A stretch of 43,117 nucleotides of DNA from Paraburkholderia sp. UYCP14C. GTDB lineage: Bacteria; Pseudomonadota; Gammaproteobacteria; Burkholderiales; Burkholderiaceae. The notes beneath the pieces were generated by a model. It made no database searches. It was not told the DNA's origin and saw only the letters and a list, made by a program, of their open reading frames with translations. The stretch spans positions 1 through 43,117 of the forward strand of contig NZ_SELS01000063.1 of NCBI RefSeq assembly GCF_004197395.1, in the 5' to 3' direction. This document shows, piece by piece, positions 10,401 to 17,458 of the stretch. Each line of letters begins with the position of its first letter. The first letter of the stretch is position 1. The position numbers and the translations under genes were made by a program.

Positions 10401-10618
10401 CGCACGAAAGTCTGCCAGAAAGTTCGATATGCCCGTACGGAGAAGTCGTGCAGTTTTTCGTAGTTGTCGAAGATCTGGCCCGTGTGTGCCTGCAGGGCCG
10501 CGGTGAACGCGGTCATTTGCGAAGTGGCGGCAGACTCGGGGGTGTTGGTGAAAATGGGGGTGCGTTCGAGAGATGCAGCGGGGTAAGGCGACGTGGGAAG
10601 CAGTTGAAGGCGATCCAT
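7475..10618 (-). CDS. Adenylation-carrier-thioesterase (A-T-TE) enzyme with acetoacetyl-CoA-synthetase-like adenylation domain
   Basis: A 1047-residue single-module NRPS-like enzyme without a condensation domain. Residues about 40-680 are an adenylate-forming ligase. The segment before the core (FVRWSHGFDWSG, then FFPGVELNYADNLL) and the P-loop SSGTTGKPKCIVHG (near 288-300) match acetoacetyl-CoA synthetases better than amino-acid-activating domains. The catalytic lysine is Lys636 (NGK). Residues about 700-775 are a carrier domain, with DLGGNS placing the phosphopantetheine on Ser719. Residues about 795-1035 are a thioesterase with nucleophile Ser848 in GYSFGG and a late histidine in ACDHFD. 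The start is supported by GGAGGG close to the ATG. The same domain order occurs in ralfuranone- and atromentin-type synthetases, which dimerise 2-oxo acids. Here the ligase type suggests a different acid, perhaps a 3-oxo acid (inference). The adjacent PPTase would prime it. Confidence 0.88.
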   Translation of the reverse strand: MDRLQLLPTSPYPAASLERTPIFTNTPESAATSQMTAFTAALQAHTGQIFDNYEKLHDFSVRAYRTFWQTFVRWSHGFDWSGDLEPVCVGDDCEHAQFFPGVELNYADNLLNQSVAGADAPGLTACHADGRRVHLTRGELRDRVARLAHALTKLGLRQGDRVVGVMRNDAEAVVTALSVTALGATLSTAAPEMGVETLLDRFTPLAPRLLFAHAAAQPFDTGVPVSAKIGELAAALPSLQAVVRLDDGALPDAVRQQIYSHAELIEHGDAGSFEWRRFPFNHPLFIMFSSGTTGKPKCIVHGAGGSLLEHLKEHRLHSDLRPGDRMYFHTTCAWMMWNWQLSALASGVEIVTYDGPISAVDTLWRLVADERVTVFGTSPAYLKMCEDAGLVPGRQFDLSALRAMMSTGAVLFDAQFRWVRDHVKPLQLQSISGGTDILGCFVLGNPNLPVYAGEAQCKSLALDVQARTQGAPTDGIGELVCANPFPSRPLGFFGDADGAAFHAAYFASNPGVWTHGDLIELSAEGTARLHGRTDGVLNVRGINVGPGEIYRVLNDIREIREAMIVQQPSRNMPADQGDAAATEPRTVLLLVLRDGIELNAALAARVRRELARRASQAHVPDRIIAVPALPATHNGKLSESAARNAISGLPVRNTAALRNPECLDAIRRHPALNSATRELAPVGESREDLERHLQTQWERLFDFAPIGRDDNFFDLGGNSLLAARLLASVYQSTGRTIPLATLQFAPTIARLAAAIDDGALPQSSPTVVPMRAGTGTPLFLVHGVSGTVMECSTLIAAMQSPRPVFGLQARGLDGEQPAQRHVHDIAASYIGQMRGVQPTGPYAVAGYSFGGLIAVEIAQQLWHAGEQMELLCLIDTYADERCLPWRAWLRHNYQYVGWHWRRLRAVPKSQLSGYVKDRLANAVDLLRMRNGRMAHRPDSHNARMPAALRAVRETLRVAMTTYRPRPYTAGPIVYVHATSAQSYRSNQLTLWQHVARAGLDVVHVACDHFDMIAEPNVQVVAAALDRRLTSSDKPRPGFPALGGVACA

Positions 10619-10699
10619 CTATCCCTCCATGCAGAGCGGCAAAAGCGTATTTCAGATGCCTGAAAAGGAATCGTCGAATTGATCCTATTAAATGATGGT

Positions 10700-10718
10700 C
10701 TGCCGCTATGTGCGGCAG
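10700..10718. promoter_or_regulatory. Inverted repeat upstream of the A-T-TE gene, possible operator
   Basis: CTGCCGC-TATGT-GCGGCAG: perfect 7-base arms around five bases, centred about 90 bases upstream of the A-T-TE ATG. An AT-rich segment lies between it and the gene. Position and symmetry suit a repressor or activator site, but no regulator gene is adjacent and no promoter hexamers are clear. Confidence 0.35.
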
Positions 10719-11299
10719 CGCACTATCAGAATTGGGTCCAGAGAGATCGCTATGCCGCGTGAATTTTGGCTCGAAGCGCGAAGCGAAGACGTGAGAATTG
10801 CCCGCACTTTCAGCATGGAAATCGCGCCATCGACTTGGGCTTCAACGCAAAACAGGAGGCTGCAACGCTGCGATGATCGACACCAGTGTGCGACTCTAAT
10901 ACTTGTAGCAACTCGCATTTCGCAGGACGAAGTGGTTCGATTAGTGCCGGCAGTTCGTTTGCAATCAGTAAGCTTCCGATCGGTATGCAAACATTTTTAA
11001 ACCGGGCATTGCATTGAGTGTGTGCCACGAACGTTTGCGAATGGAATCGCCGCACCTCGAGCGCTGGATGGCTGCGAAGTGATGGGCGGACACATGCTGG
11101 TGTTGAAACGCGATTACCTTTCGGCGAGCACCGCTTTCCAACGTCGCCTGCTCGTTTCAAAGACGCGAACGCATCGTGCGGCATGGCCCAGAGTTCACAA
11201 GCGCAAGGTGCGCGCGGGGCGAAGCGCATGCGAAGCGTGATTCACGCGTTGTGGTGTTCCGTTGCCGCTAATTGGTTTGGTGAGGGAGGGAAGAAGACC

Positions 11300-11323
11300 G
11301 AAAAGCGCTGCGTTGCACAGCGC
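11300..11323 (-). terminator. Predicted rho-independent terminator of the GH99-like gene
   Basis: Read on the minus strand, GCGCTG-TGCAACG-CAGCGC is followed by TTTTCGG, about 90 bases after the stop codon of the secreted protein gene. The stem is short (6 bp) and the T-run is four, so it is a modest candidate. A second hairpin (CTCCCTG/CAGGGAG) lies just before it. Confidence 0.45.
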
Positions 11324-11414
11324 GCTTCCCTCCCTGGATCCTGGCAGGGAGTCAATTCCTCGACGCGAGGCGCCGCGCGGCTCATTCGATGCCACGCGAC
11401 GTCAACGCAATCTC

Positions 11415-12854
11415 TTAATTGACGGTAATGGCCGAAGAAAGGGTGTTCTTGATGAACGGCTTGCCCACAGCCTTGACGTAATAGGTGCCCGCGTTGGTCA
11501 CCGGAATCGTCGTCGTGTTGGCCGGGTACGTGACCTGGGTCCACGCGGCGTTGTTGTTGCTCCACAACTCCAGGTGATCCAGGGTACTCGTGGCCGAGGG
11601 GGATACCGTGATCGTGCGGCCGCTCACCGAAGTTTTCAGCGTCAGACAGTTGTCGACACCCGTCTCGAGCGGAGTGCCCTCGTAGTAGTCATCCCAGGTC
11701 GTCAACTGCAGGAAAGGAAGCTGCTTCGCCGAGTTGTAGTACTGGTTGATCTTGGTGAAACCATCCAGCCACGTCTGGCCGCACTGCTGGTTCACATAGA
11801 CGTTGCCATCCCACGACGCGTAACCAACCGGGTTGAAGCCCTTGTAGGTCGAACCCATGGTGATCTGATTCGGATGCTGGTTGGCCCGGGTGTAGAAGTC
11901 GTCCATCGTGCTCAGATCAGCCGGGGCGGCGTTCGAGCTGGTCGGATTCACCCACAGGAACGAGCCACCGCTGCTGGGGATGCCAAAACCATCCGGCGAC
12001 GTCGCATTGTCCAGATGCACAAACGAGATTTTCGGATACGCGGACTGGATCGCGTTCCAGTCGATGCCGCTGGCTGCGGTGAGACCAAAGTCACCCACCA
12101 CCGCCTTGCCGTTGTAGGTCAGGTAGTGTGGATCGCTGAGGTACTGCTTGTTGATGTACGCGACCGCTGACAGCACCTTGGCCTGATTTGTCGAGCCTGA
12201 CGTGTTACCCAGCAGATTCGCGTCCAGCATGATCGCGAACTGCATCGGGCCGTTCTGTGCCGTGGTGTAGCTCTGGATGATCGGTTGCAACGCGAGCGAA
12301 CCGGTGTTGCTGATATCCGTCTGGCCCTGCCAGTCAATCATCACGCCATCGACGCCCCGACTGACCAGATCAGCGAGGAAGCTCTTGATGTAGGTCGGAT
12401 CACTGGTGCTGTAGTTGACGTTGATACCCGAGTCCATACCGCCGTCGAACCACGGCAGATAGTGCACCAGCACCTTCGTGGTGTTACCCGGGTAGAGCAG
12501 CGAGTGAACGTTGACCTTCGACACATCCGTGCTACCCGCCAGGGTGCCATTCGACAACGCAGCCGTGATCGGGCTGGCCGAAGTGTTTGGAGGCATCACT
12601 GCCGTTTGAACGCTTGCCGATGCGGCCGGAGCCGTCGACGTAGTCGTACCAGTCGACGTGGTCGAAGCAGGCGAAGATGTCGAAGTGGTGGAAGATGTCG
12701 AAGTGGTCGGGGATGTCGAAGCCGTCGAAGTGGTCGACGGTTGTGTGTTTTGCGAGCGCCAATGTCCGCGCGCTTGCGCCGAACCCACGACAACGAAAGT
12801 GACACAAGCCGCGAGCATGACGCGGGAAAGATTAGTTTTGAGTTTCGGAGACAC
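11415..12854 (-). CDS. Secreted GH99/GH71-like protein with Ser/Thr-rich linker
   Basis: A 479-residue exported protein. I chose the GTG at 12854: it follows AGGA at a good distance and yields a classic signal peptide, with a short basic start, a hydrophobic core (VMLAACVTFVVVG) and a SAQA cleavage site. A longer upstream start would bury that signal. After cleavage comes a linker of about 45 residues made almost only of Ser, Thr, Ala and Pro, encoded by imperfect short repeats. The main domain resembles (alpha/beta)8 glycoside hydrolases of the GH99/GH71 group: VLVHYLPWFD, VDGVMIDWQG and, late, TTWDDYYEGTPLE, where the EG corresponds to the catalytic-acid region. A small beta-rich C-terminal domain (about the last 70 residues) may bind sugar. 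It probably acts on extracellular polysaccharide; the substrate is unknown. Confidence 0.75.
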   Translation of the reverse strand: MSPKLKTNLSRVMLAACVTFVVVGSAQARGHWRSQNTQPSTTSTASTSPTTSTSSTTSTSSPASTTSTGTTTSTAPAASASVQTAVMPPNTSASPITAALSNGTLAGSTDVSKVNVHSLLYPGNTTKVLVHYLPWFDGGMDSGINVNYSTSDPTYIKSFLADLVSRGVDGVMIDWQGQTDISNTGSLALQPIIQSYTTAQNGPMQFAIMLDANLLGNTSGSTNQAKVLSAVAYINKQYLSDPHYLTYNGKAVVGDFGLTAASGIDWNAIQSAYPKISFVHLDNATSPDGFGIPSSGGSFLWVNPTSSNAAPADLSTMDDFYTRANQHPNQITMGSTYKGFNPVGYASWDGNVYVNQQCGQTWLDGFTKINQYYNSAKQLPFLQLTTWDDYYEGTPLETGVDNCLTLKTSVSGRTITVSPSATSTLDHLELWSNNNAAWTQVTYPANTTTIPVTNAGTYYVKAVGKPFIKNTLSSAITVN

Positions 12855-12887
12855 TAGTAATTCCTGTCGAATTTTATTTGAAGACAC

Positions 12888-12909
12888 GAAGCCCGGTACC
12901 GCGGGCTTC
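12888..12909 (-). promoter_or_regulatory. Leader hairpin of the GH99-like gene
   Basis: GAAGCCCG-GTACCG-CGGGCTTC, perfect 8-base arms with a six-base loop, ending about 34 bases before the chosen GTG start of the secreted protein gene. In the transcript it would form a stable 5' hairpin. The sequence following it on the minus strand is not a T-run, so it is not a terminator. It could stabilise the messenger or bind a regulator. Confidence 0.4.
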
Positions 12910-13186
12910 ACTGCAAAAAAACGGGGCTGCCTGCCGGAAGGCGCTTGGGCTGCCGCCTGGGCCGCGACAAAAGCCGACATGGCCGTTTCGCCGTTCGCAG
13001 CGGCACTGCCGCGCGAGTAGGCTGACTTCCAGAAGCGGATTCGCTCTTACCGCGTCACGTCGAGAGCGTGATACCTCGATAAGCAGAACTAATCGCGATC
13101 AGCTTTTTTTTGGGTTGACAAATATCTTTCGACTCCTCCTCTTATTGATTAGTGACCTCGTGATTGCGTCACCTCGACACCACTTA

Positions 13187-13216
13187 CCATCCACAGGCCA
13201 CCCGATATGTGGATGG
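13187..13216. repeat. 8-bp inverted repeat in the gene-free region
   Basis: Arms CCATCCAC (13187-13194) and GTGGATGG (13209-13216) around 14 bases. No adjacent gene or T-run explains it. Confidence 0.45.
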
Positions 13217-13459
13217 CCTTGATTGGAGGGCGCGATCAACCTTCACACCGTTCTGCTCGGGTCGAGATCGTTGTCGATCAACGGAGCGAGTTCGAACGGT
13301 TTGCGCGACCTCATCAGGCGAAGGTCACTTGTCAGGATCACCTTCCGCTTGTCGACTCAGAAAGACGACTCGAGCGAAGTCTTCGTTGATCGAAGTGTTC
13401 CTGCCAAAAAGCTGCGCCATAACACAAATGAACCGAGCGGTTAATCAGGTATGCAAATT

Positions 13460-13477
13460 AAAGTGTATAAAAGTGTA
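13460..13477. repeat. Direct repeat of AAAGTGTA at one helical turn
   Basis: Two copies of AAAGTGTA at 13460-13467 and 13470-13477, ten bases apart start to start, within an AT-rich segment. One-turn spacing is typical of tandem binding sites for a regulator, but none is identified. Confidence 0.4.
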
Positions 13478-14003
13478 ACTACCTTACATTTCACGCACTA
13501 CCTCTTTCCGTGACACACACGCCTGGCAAGTTCCTTCGATCCGGAGGTAAGCTTGCCCGCGCTCCGATCGGAGCGCTCACGGACGTTTACGTACCCGCCG
13601 GGTCACGGCGCTTGGACAGAACCGATCGTTCGGACCGACCCTTTTATTGCGCCTGCGAGAACAACTCGGTTGCGGTGGTCATCCAGACTTCGCCACCCGC
13701 GACGCCACCCGTGTGTACAGCAAGAAACCTTTCAAATTCGCAAAACGCGAAGCATTACTGCTGTTAAATGCTCGGTCCACCGGAAAGAATTGCGCGATAG
13801 GGTTTTCCCGCGCAACTTCTGGGCACGAATTATATTCTCAAAAAACGTTTCAGTTCTGTAACGCGGGCAAAGTTCTGGGGAAAAAAGCGATAGCTCCCTG
13901 CATCCGTTTCTGCGGAGTTAGTTTTTCCTTGAATATTGAGCGGTACGCAAAAAGTCTTCCCCCGCCGCCAAAAAGTCACAATGAACTGCTTGACTTATGG
14001 GAT

Positions 14004-14019
14004 TCGTTCATATGAACGA
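14004..14019. promoter_or_regulatory. 16-bp perfect palindrome, operator-like
   Basis: TCGTTCATATGAACGA reads the same on both strands with no interruption. It sits in the AT-rich part of the gene-free region. Such sites are typical targets of dimeric helix-turn-helix regulators. No gene starts close by that I can support. Confidence 0.4.
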
Positions 14020-15102
14020 GAAAATATGACTCGGGAATTATTCTTCAGATAAATAGCATACCGAACTAATCACCGGACAAATCGGCTAGAACTTTTCGGC
14101 CAATGCGCTATTGGAAGATCTCGCGCTACTACGAAATGCGAACTATGCGCCACTGCGACACACGGTATTTCTTACTCATCTGCATGTGCGCGATGATTCG
14201 CGTTTTGTGGCGTAAAAGTAGGAGCGTTCGGTAGTGGAGGTCCAGTTCATGTTGCTTTGTTATGGATCGCTTACCAAATTGCACCTTATATGAAATGCGA
14301 ATTTTTGGGCGCGGAGGGGTCGCGCAGCGACCGAAAGTACTCTTGTCTGGAGACTGGCTTTGAAGATCGCCGGTGCGCCTATTTTTCGATCCGGTCGTCG
14401 GAAAGATGGCAAAGAGCCGCGCCGGAATTCGCAAGTAGGTCTGGCGAAATACGAGGTAGTAGAAGTACTCGATGCCTGCAATTCACCGAGAACCGAAATG
14501 AAGCTTGCGATTGTCGGGAAGGGCGTTGCCGCGCTGCTATGGCAGTTCACGCCGATATGAGCGGATGTGGATCGCGCCTTCCGATTGAAGGGGCCTTGTT
14601 GTTGATTGGCCTGGCCATGCACTATCGACCGTCACGATGGAGGCGAGTACGAGCTTGTGATTTGATCATGCCGGTCAATGCATTCGATGCTCTGCTTTCG
14701 AGCGTCCGGGAAGTACTAGTCGGGCGTTTTCGTGCCTTCAAAAGAGTCGCACGCGCGTGCCAGCGGTGCTAATTGAAGTCTGAATAGAAAGTGAGTTAGC
14801 GCACGAGGCATTGATTAGGGAATGCTCGTTTTCAAATTGCGCTTTACTGTTCGCTAGCTGCGACAGACCGACCTGAGAAGGGGGCGCGTTGAGATTCTCA
14901 GGGTCGAATTGCGCCCTGAAAATGGTGGCATCAAGGGCTATTAGCGATTACGTATCATCAAATCCGCTGAGTCGGAACGCGTGCCAAGAAAGACCGGAAC
15001 CCGCGAGTACGTCCTGACTATCTTGGCGGCGAGCAAGGCCACAAAGACCAACCACGGCGGCGTCCGAGCGTTGCCACTCGCCAGATCCGCGCTCGACCTT
15101 CA

Positions 15103-15118
15103 GCGGCCTTCAGGCCGC
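15103..15118 (-). terminator. Hairpin downstream of galE
   Basis: GCGGCC-TTCA-GGCCGC, 6-bp perfect arms with a tetraloop, about 30 bases after the galE stop codon. No T-run follows on the minus strand, so it is a weak terminator candidate that may need Rho or act as a 3' stabiliser. Confidence 0.35.
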
Positions 15119-15149
15119 CTCTTCAGTTATATGACGCGCGTAAGCCGCT

Positions 15150-16172
15150 TCAAGCAAAGCCTCGCGGATTGTTCGACTGCCAGCGCCAGTGATCTGCGCA
15201 CATCCGCTCGATCCCATACTGCGCGCTCCAGCCGATAATCCGCTCTGCCGCGGCTGGATCGGCGAAACACTGCGCGACGTCGCCCGGACGGCGCGCGACG
15301 ATTTCGTACGGCACCGGCCGGCCCGACGCCTTCTCGAACGAGCGCACCACGTCGAGCACGCTGTAGCCCTGGCCCGTGCCGAGATTGACGACGAAGCTCG
15401 CATCGCGCTTGACGAGCGCGTCGAGCGCGGCGAGATGCCCGCGCGCGAGATCCACTACGTGGATATAGTCGCGCACGCCAGTGCCGTCAGGCGTCTCGTA
15501 GTCGCCGCCGAACACGCGCAGCTTCTCGAGCTTGCCGACCGCGACCTGGGCGACGTACGGCATCAGGTTGTTCGGAATGCCGGCCGGATCTTCGCCGATC
15601 AGGCCGCTCTCATGCGCGCCGACCGGGTTGAAGTAGCGCAGCGTCGCGATGCGCCACGACGGGTCCGACACTTCGAGATCGCGCAGGATCTGCTCGGCGA
15701 TCAGCTTCGATTGACCATACGGATTGGTCGCCGACAGCGGGAACGATTCGTCGATCGGCGAGCTTTTCGGCACCCCGTACACCGTTGCCGACGAACTGAA
15801 TACGAACTGCTTGACGTTGCGATCGCGCATCACGCCGAGCAGCGTCAGCAGGCTGCCGACGTTGTTCGCGTAGTACTCGATCGGCTTCGCGACCGATTCG
15901 CCAACCGCTTTGAGCGCCGCGAAATGGATCGCGCCGGTGATCGGATGCGCATCGAAAATCCGCTGCAATGCCGCTTCGTCGCGCGCGTCGACGTCGTAGA
16001 AGCTCACTGCGCGGCCGGTAATTTGCTCGACGCGACGCAGCGATTCGCGCTTGCTGTTCACGAGGTTGTCGATCACCACGACGTCGTAGCCGCCGTTCAG
16101 CAGTTCGACGCAGGTGTGCGAGCCGATGAAACCCGCGCCGCCCGTTACCAGAATCGTGCCCTTCGTGGTCAT
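15150..16172 (-). CDS. galE: UDP-glucose 4-epimerase
   Basis: Interconverts UDP-glucose and UDP-galactose using tightly bound NAD, supplying UDP-galactose for surface polysaccharide. At 340 residues it has the usual length. The NAD-binding GGAGFIGS lies at residues 11-18, the catalytic serine is in FSSSATVYG (about Ser127), and the Tyr-x3-Lys pair is Tyr152/Lys156 in NPYGQSK. GGAG seven bases before the ATG supports the start. It is the last gene of a minus-strand block (flippase, GT2, GT4, galE) and starts 12 bases after the GT4 stop, so the two are almost certainly co-transcribed. This context points to exopolysaccharide or O-antigen synthesis rather than galactose catabolism. Some relatives also act on N-acetylhexosamine nucleotides, which sequence alone does not exclude. 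Confidence 0.95.
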   Translation of the reverse strand: MTTKGTILVTGGAGFIGSHTCVELLNGGYDVVVIDNLVNSKRESLRRVEQITGRAVSFYDVDARDEAALQRIFDAHPITGAIHFAALKAVGESVAKPIEYYANNVGSLLTLLGVMRDRNVKQFVFSSSATVYGVPKSSPIDESFPLSATNPYGQSKLIAEQILRDLEVSDPSWRIATLRYFNPVGAHESGLIGEDPAGIPNNLMPYVAQVAVGKLEKLRVFGGDYETPDGTGVRDYIHVVDLARGHLAALDALVKRDASFVVNLGTGQGYSVLDVVRSFEKASGRPVPYEIVARRPGDVAQCFADPAAAERIIGWSAQYGIERMCADHWRWQSNNPRGFA

Positions 16173-16184
16173 GCTGTTGCTCCG

Positions 16185-17333
16185 TTAAAGTAAAACACCT
16201 GTGATTTTTTGCACCAGATCTTTGTAGGTTTCGACAACCACACGTTCGTCGAATTCGGTCGCGACTTTCTGCCGGCCGCGTTCCGCCATTGCACGCCGCT
16301 CTGCGCCGCTCATGTCGAGCATGCGCGCGAGACTCGCGGCGAGGCTCGCCGCATTACGTGCTTCGCACAGCAAGCCGTTGACCCCGTCGGCCACCACTTC
16401 GCGGCAGCCGGGCACGTCGGTCGCGACGATCGGCCGGCCCATCGCGGACGCTTCCATCAGCGTGCGCGGCACGCCTTCGCGATACGACGGCAGCACCACG
16501 CAATCGGCATCGGCGATGAACGGCCGCACGTCGTGCGCCTCGCCCAGATATTCGATCACGCCCTCCCGTTCCCACGCGGCGACTTCGTCGCGCGTAATCG
16601 CGCTCGGATTTTCGACGCCGACTGGCCCAAGCAACTGGAAGCGCGCGTGCGGATACCGCGCACGCAATTGCCGCGCGGCCTCGACGTATTCGCCGACGCC
16701 TTTGTCCCACAGCAAGCGCCCGATCAGCACGAAGCGAAACTCGGCGCGCTCGCGCAGCGGCGTGAACGCGAATTGCTCGAGATCGACGCCCTCGCCATGC
16801 AACAGCCGCGCGCGCTCGGGATGCACGAGCAGCTTGCCGTCGATGAACGCGGCCTGATCGTCGCGATTCAGGAACCACACTTCACGCGGAAAGCGGAACG
16901 CGAAACGATACAGTCTTTTGGCGATCTGCGCGGCGCGGCTGTGCTGGATGAACACATAGCCGAGCCCGGTGGTGACCGCCACCGACTGCACGCCAGCCAG
17001 CTTCGCCGCGATCGAGCCGTAGATATTTGGCTTGATCGTGTAGTGAAACACGACGTGCGGACGGATGGTCCTGTACTGCCGGTAAAGCGCGACGAGCGTG
17101 CGCAGATCCTCGCCCGGGCTGGTGCCCTTCGACGCGACCGGCAGCTCGATGCAACGGCAGCCCATCGCGGCGAGCAACTCGAACGTGCGATCACGCGGCG
17201 CGAGCACCGTCACGTCGACACCGCGTCCGATCAGCGTGCGAATCAGCCCTTGCCGATACGTATAGATTGCCCAGGCCGTGTTGCAGACGAGTGTAATGCG
17301 CAGCGCGGGCGTCGACTTGAAAGAGGGCTTCAT
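16185..17333 (-). CDS. Glycosyltransferase family 4
   Basis: A 382-residue GT-B glycosyltransferase of the GT4 group. The N-terminal domain begins ITLVCNTAWAIYTYRQGLI and has the HYTIKPNIYGS segment shared with PglA/CapM-type enzymes, which add hexosamines to lipid-linked sugars. The C-terminal donor domain has SYREGVPRTLMEA with the E-x7-E pair Glu286/Glu294, then GRPIVATDVPG. No signal peptide or clear transmembrane helix, so it acts at the cytoplasmic membrane face. It sits between a GT2 gene (125 bases upstream) and galE (12 bases downstream) on one strand. The donor sugar is unknown; galE next door makes a galactose or N-acetylgalactosamine donor plausible, as inference only. Confidence 0.9.
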   Translation of the reverse strand: MKPSFKSTPALRITLVCNTAWAIYTYRQGLIRTLIGRGVDVTVLAPRDRTFELLAAMGCRCIELPVASKGTSPGEDLRTLVALYRQYRTIRPHVVFHYTIKPNIYGSIAAKLAGVQSVAVTTGLGYVFIQHSRAAQIAKRLYRFAFRFPREVWFLNRDDQAAFIDGKLLVHPERARLLHGEGVDLEQFAFTPLRERAEFRFVLIGRLLWDKGVGEYVEAARQLRARYPHARFQLLGPVGVENPSAITRDEVAAWEREGVIEYLGEAHDVRPFIADADCVVLPSYREGVPRTLMEASAMGRPIVATDVPGCREVVADGVNGLLCEARNAASLAASLARMLDMSGAERRAMAERGRQKVATEFDERVVVETYKDLVQKITGVLL

Positions 17334-17458
17334 GCGGAGAAGGGACGGGCGTTGATTGAATTGTGGACCACAGATACGAATACGGCGCCGAACGAAGCGG
17401 CGCGAACCTCAGCCAATGTGGCGAATACGAAAGAGACAGCGCTCACACGGGGCGTGAC

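Larger units (their letters stand above)
10619..11414. other. Intergenic region upstream of the A-T-TE gene
   Basis: About 796 bases between the A-T-TE start and the end of the GH99-like gene, both on the minus strand. No supported gene. Near the A-T-TE start lie a 7-base inverted repeat (10700-10718) and an AT-rich patch (10683-10694) that could hold promoter elements. At the other end are a terminator-like hairpin (11300-11323) and a second GC-rich hairpin (near 11330-11352) belonging to the GH99-like gene. Confidence 0.5.
12855..15149. other. 2.3 kb region without a recognised gene
   Basis: Between the GH99-like gene start and the end of galE. Open frames up to about 170 codons occur, but their translations are low in aliphatic residues, rich in Arg, Ser and Cys, and have no ribosome site or recognisable family. 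GC content is visibly lower than in region 2, with AT-rich stretches near 13090-13150, 13440-13500 and 13780-14060. It contains several palindromes and a short direct repeat, listed separately. It may be a decayed or horizontally acquired stretch, or hold small RNAs I cannot identify. Confidence 0.5.

Noticed and set aside
12675-12745. CRISPR-like repetition
   Set aside because: The repeats are short, imperfect and in frame with a Ser/Thr linker; there are no spacers of constant length and no cas genes in the window.
12658-12760. Repetitive EDVEVVEDVEVV plus-strand frame
   Set aside because: Antisense reading of the Ser/Thr linker codons in the secreted protein gene.
13115-13147. Perfect TTGACA at 13115-13120 as a promoter
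   Set aside because: No acceptable -10 hexamer at 16-18 bases and no gene downstream on that strand.
14360-14560. Frame ending MKLAIVGKGVAALLWQF, resembling the start of a dinucleotide-binding protein
   Set aside because: The resemblance covers about ten residues before a stop codon and there is no continuation in other frames.
14257-14772. 171-codon frame in the gene-free region
   Set aside because: Cys-, Arg- and Ser-rich translation without hydrophobic core, no ribosome site, no family resemblance.
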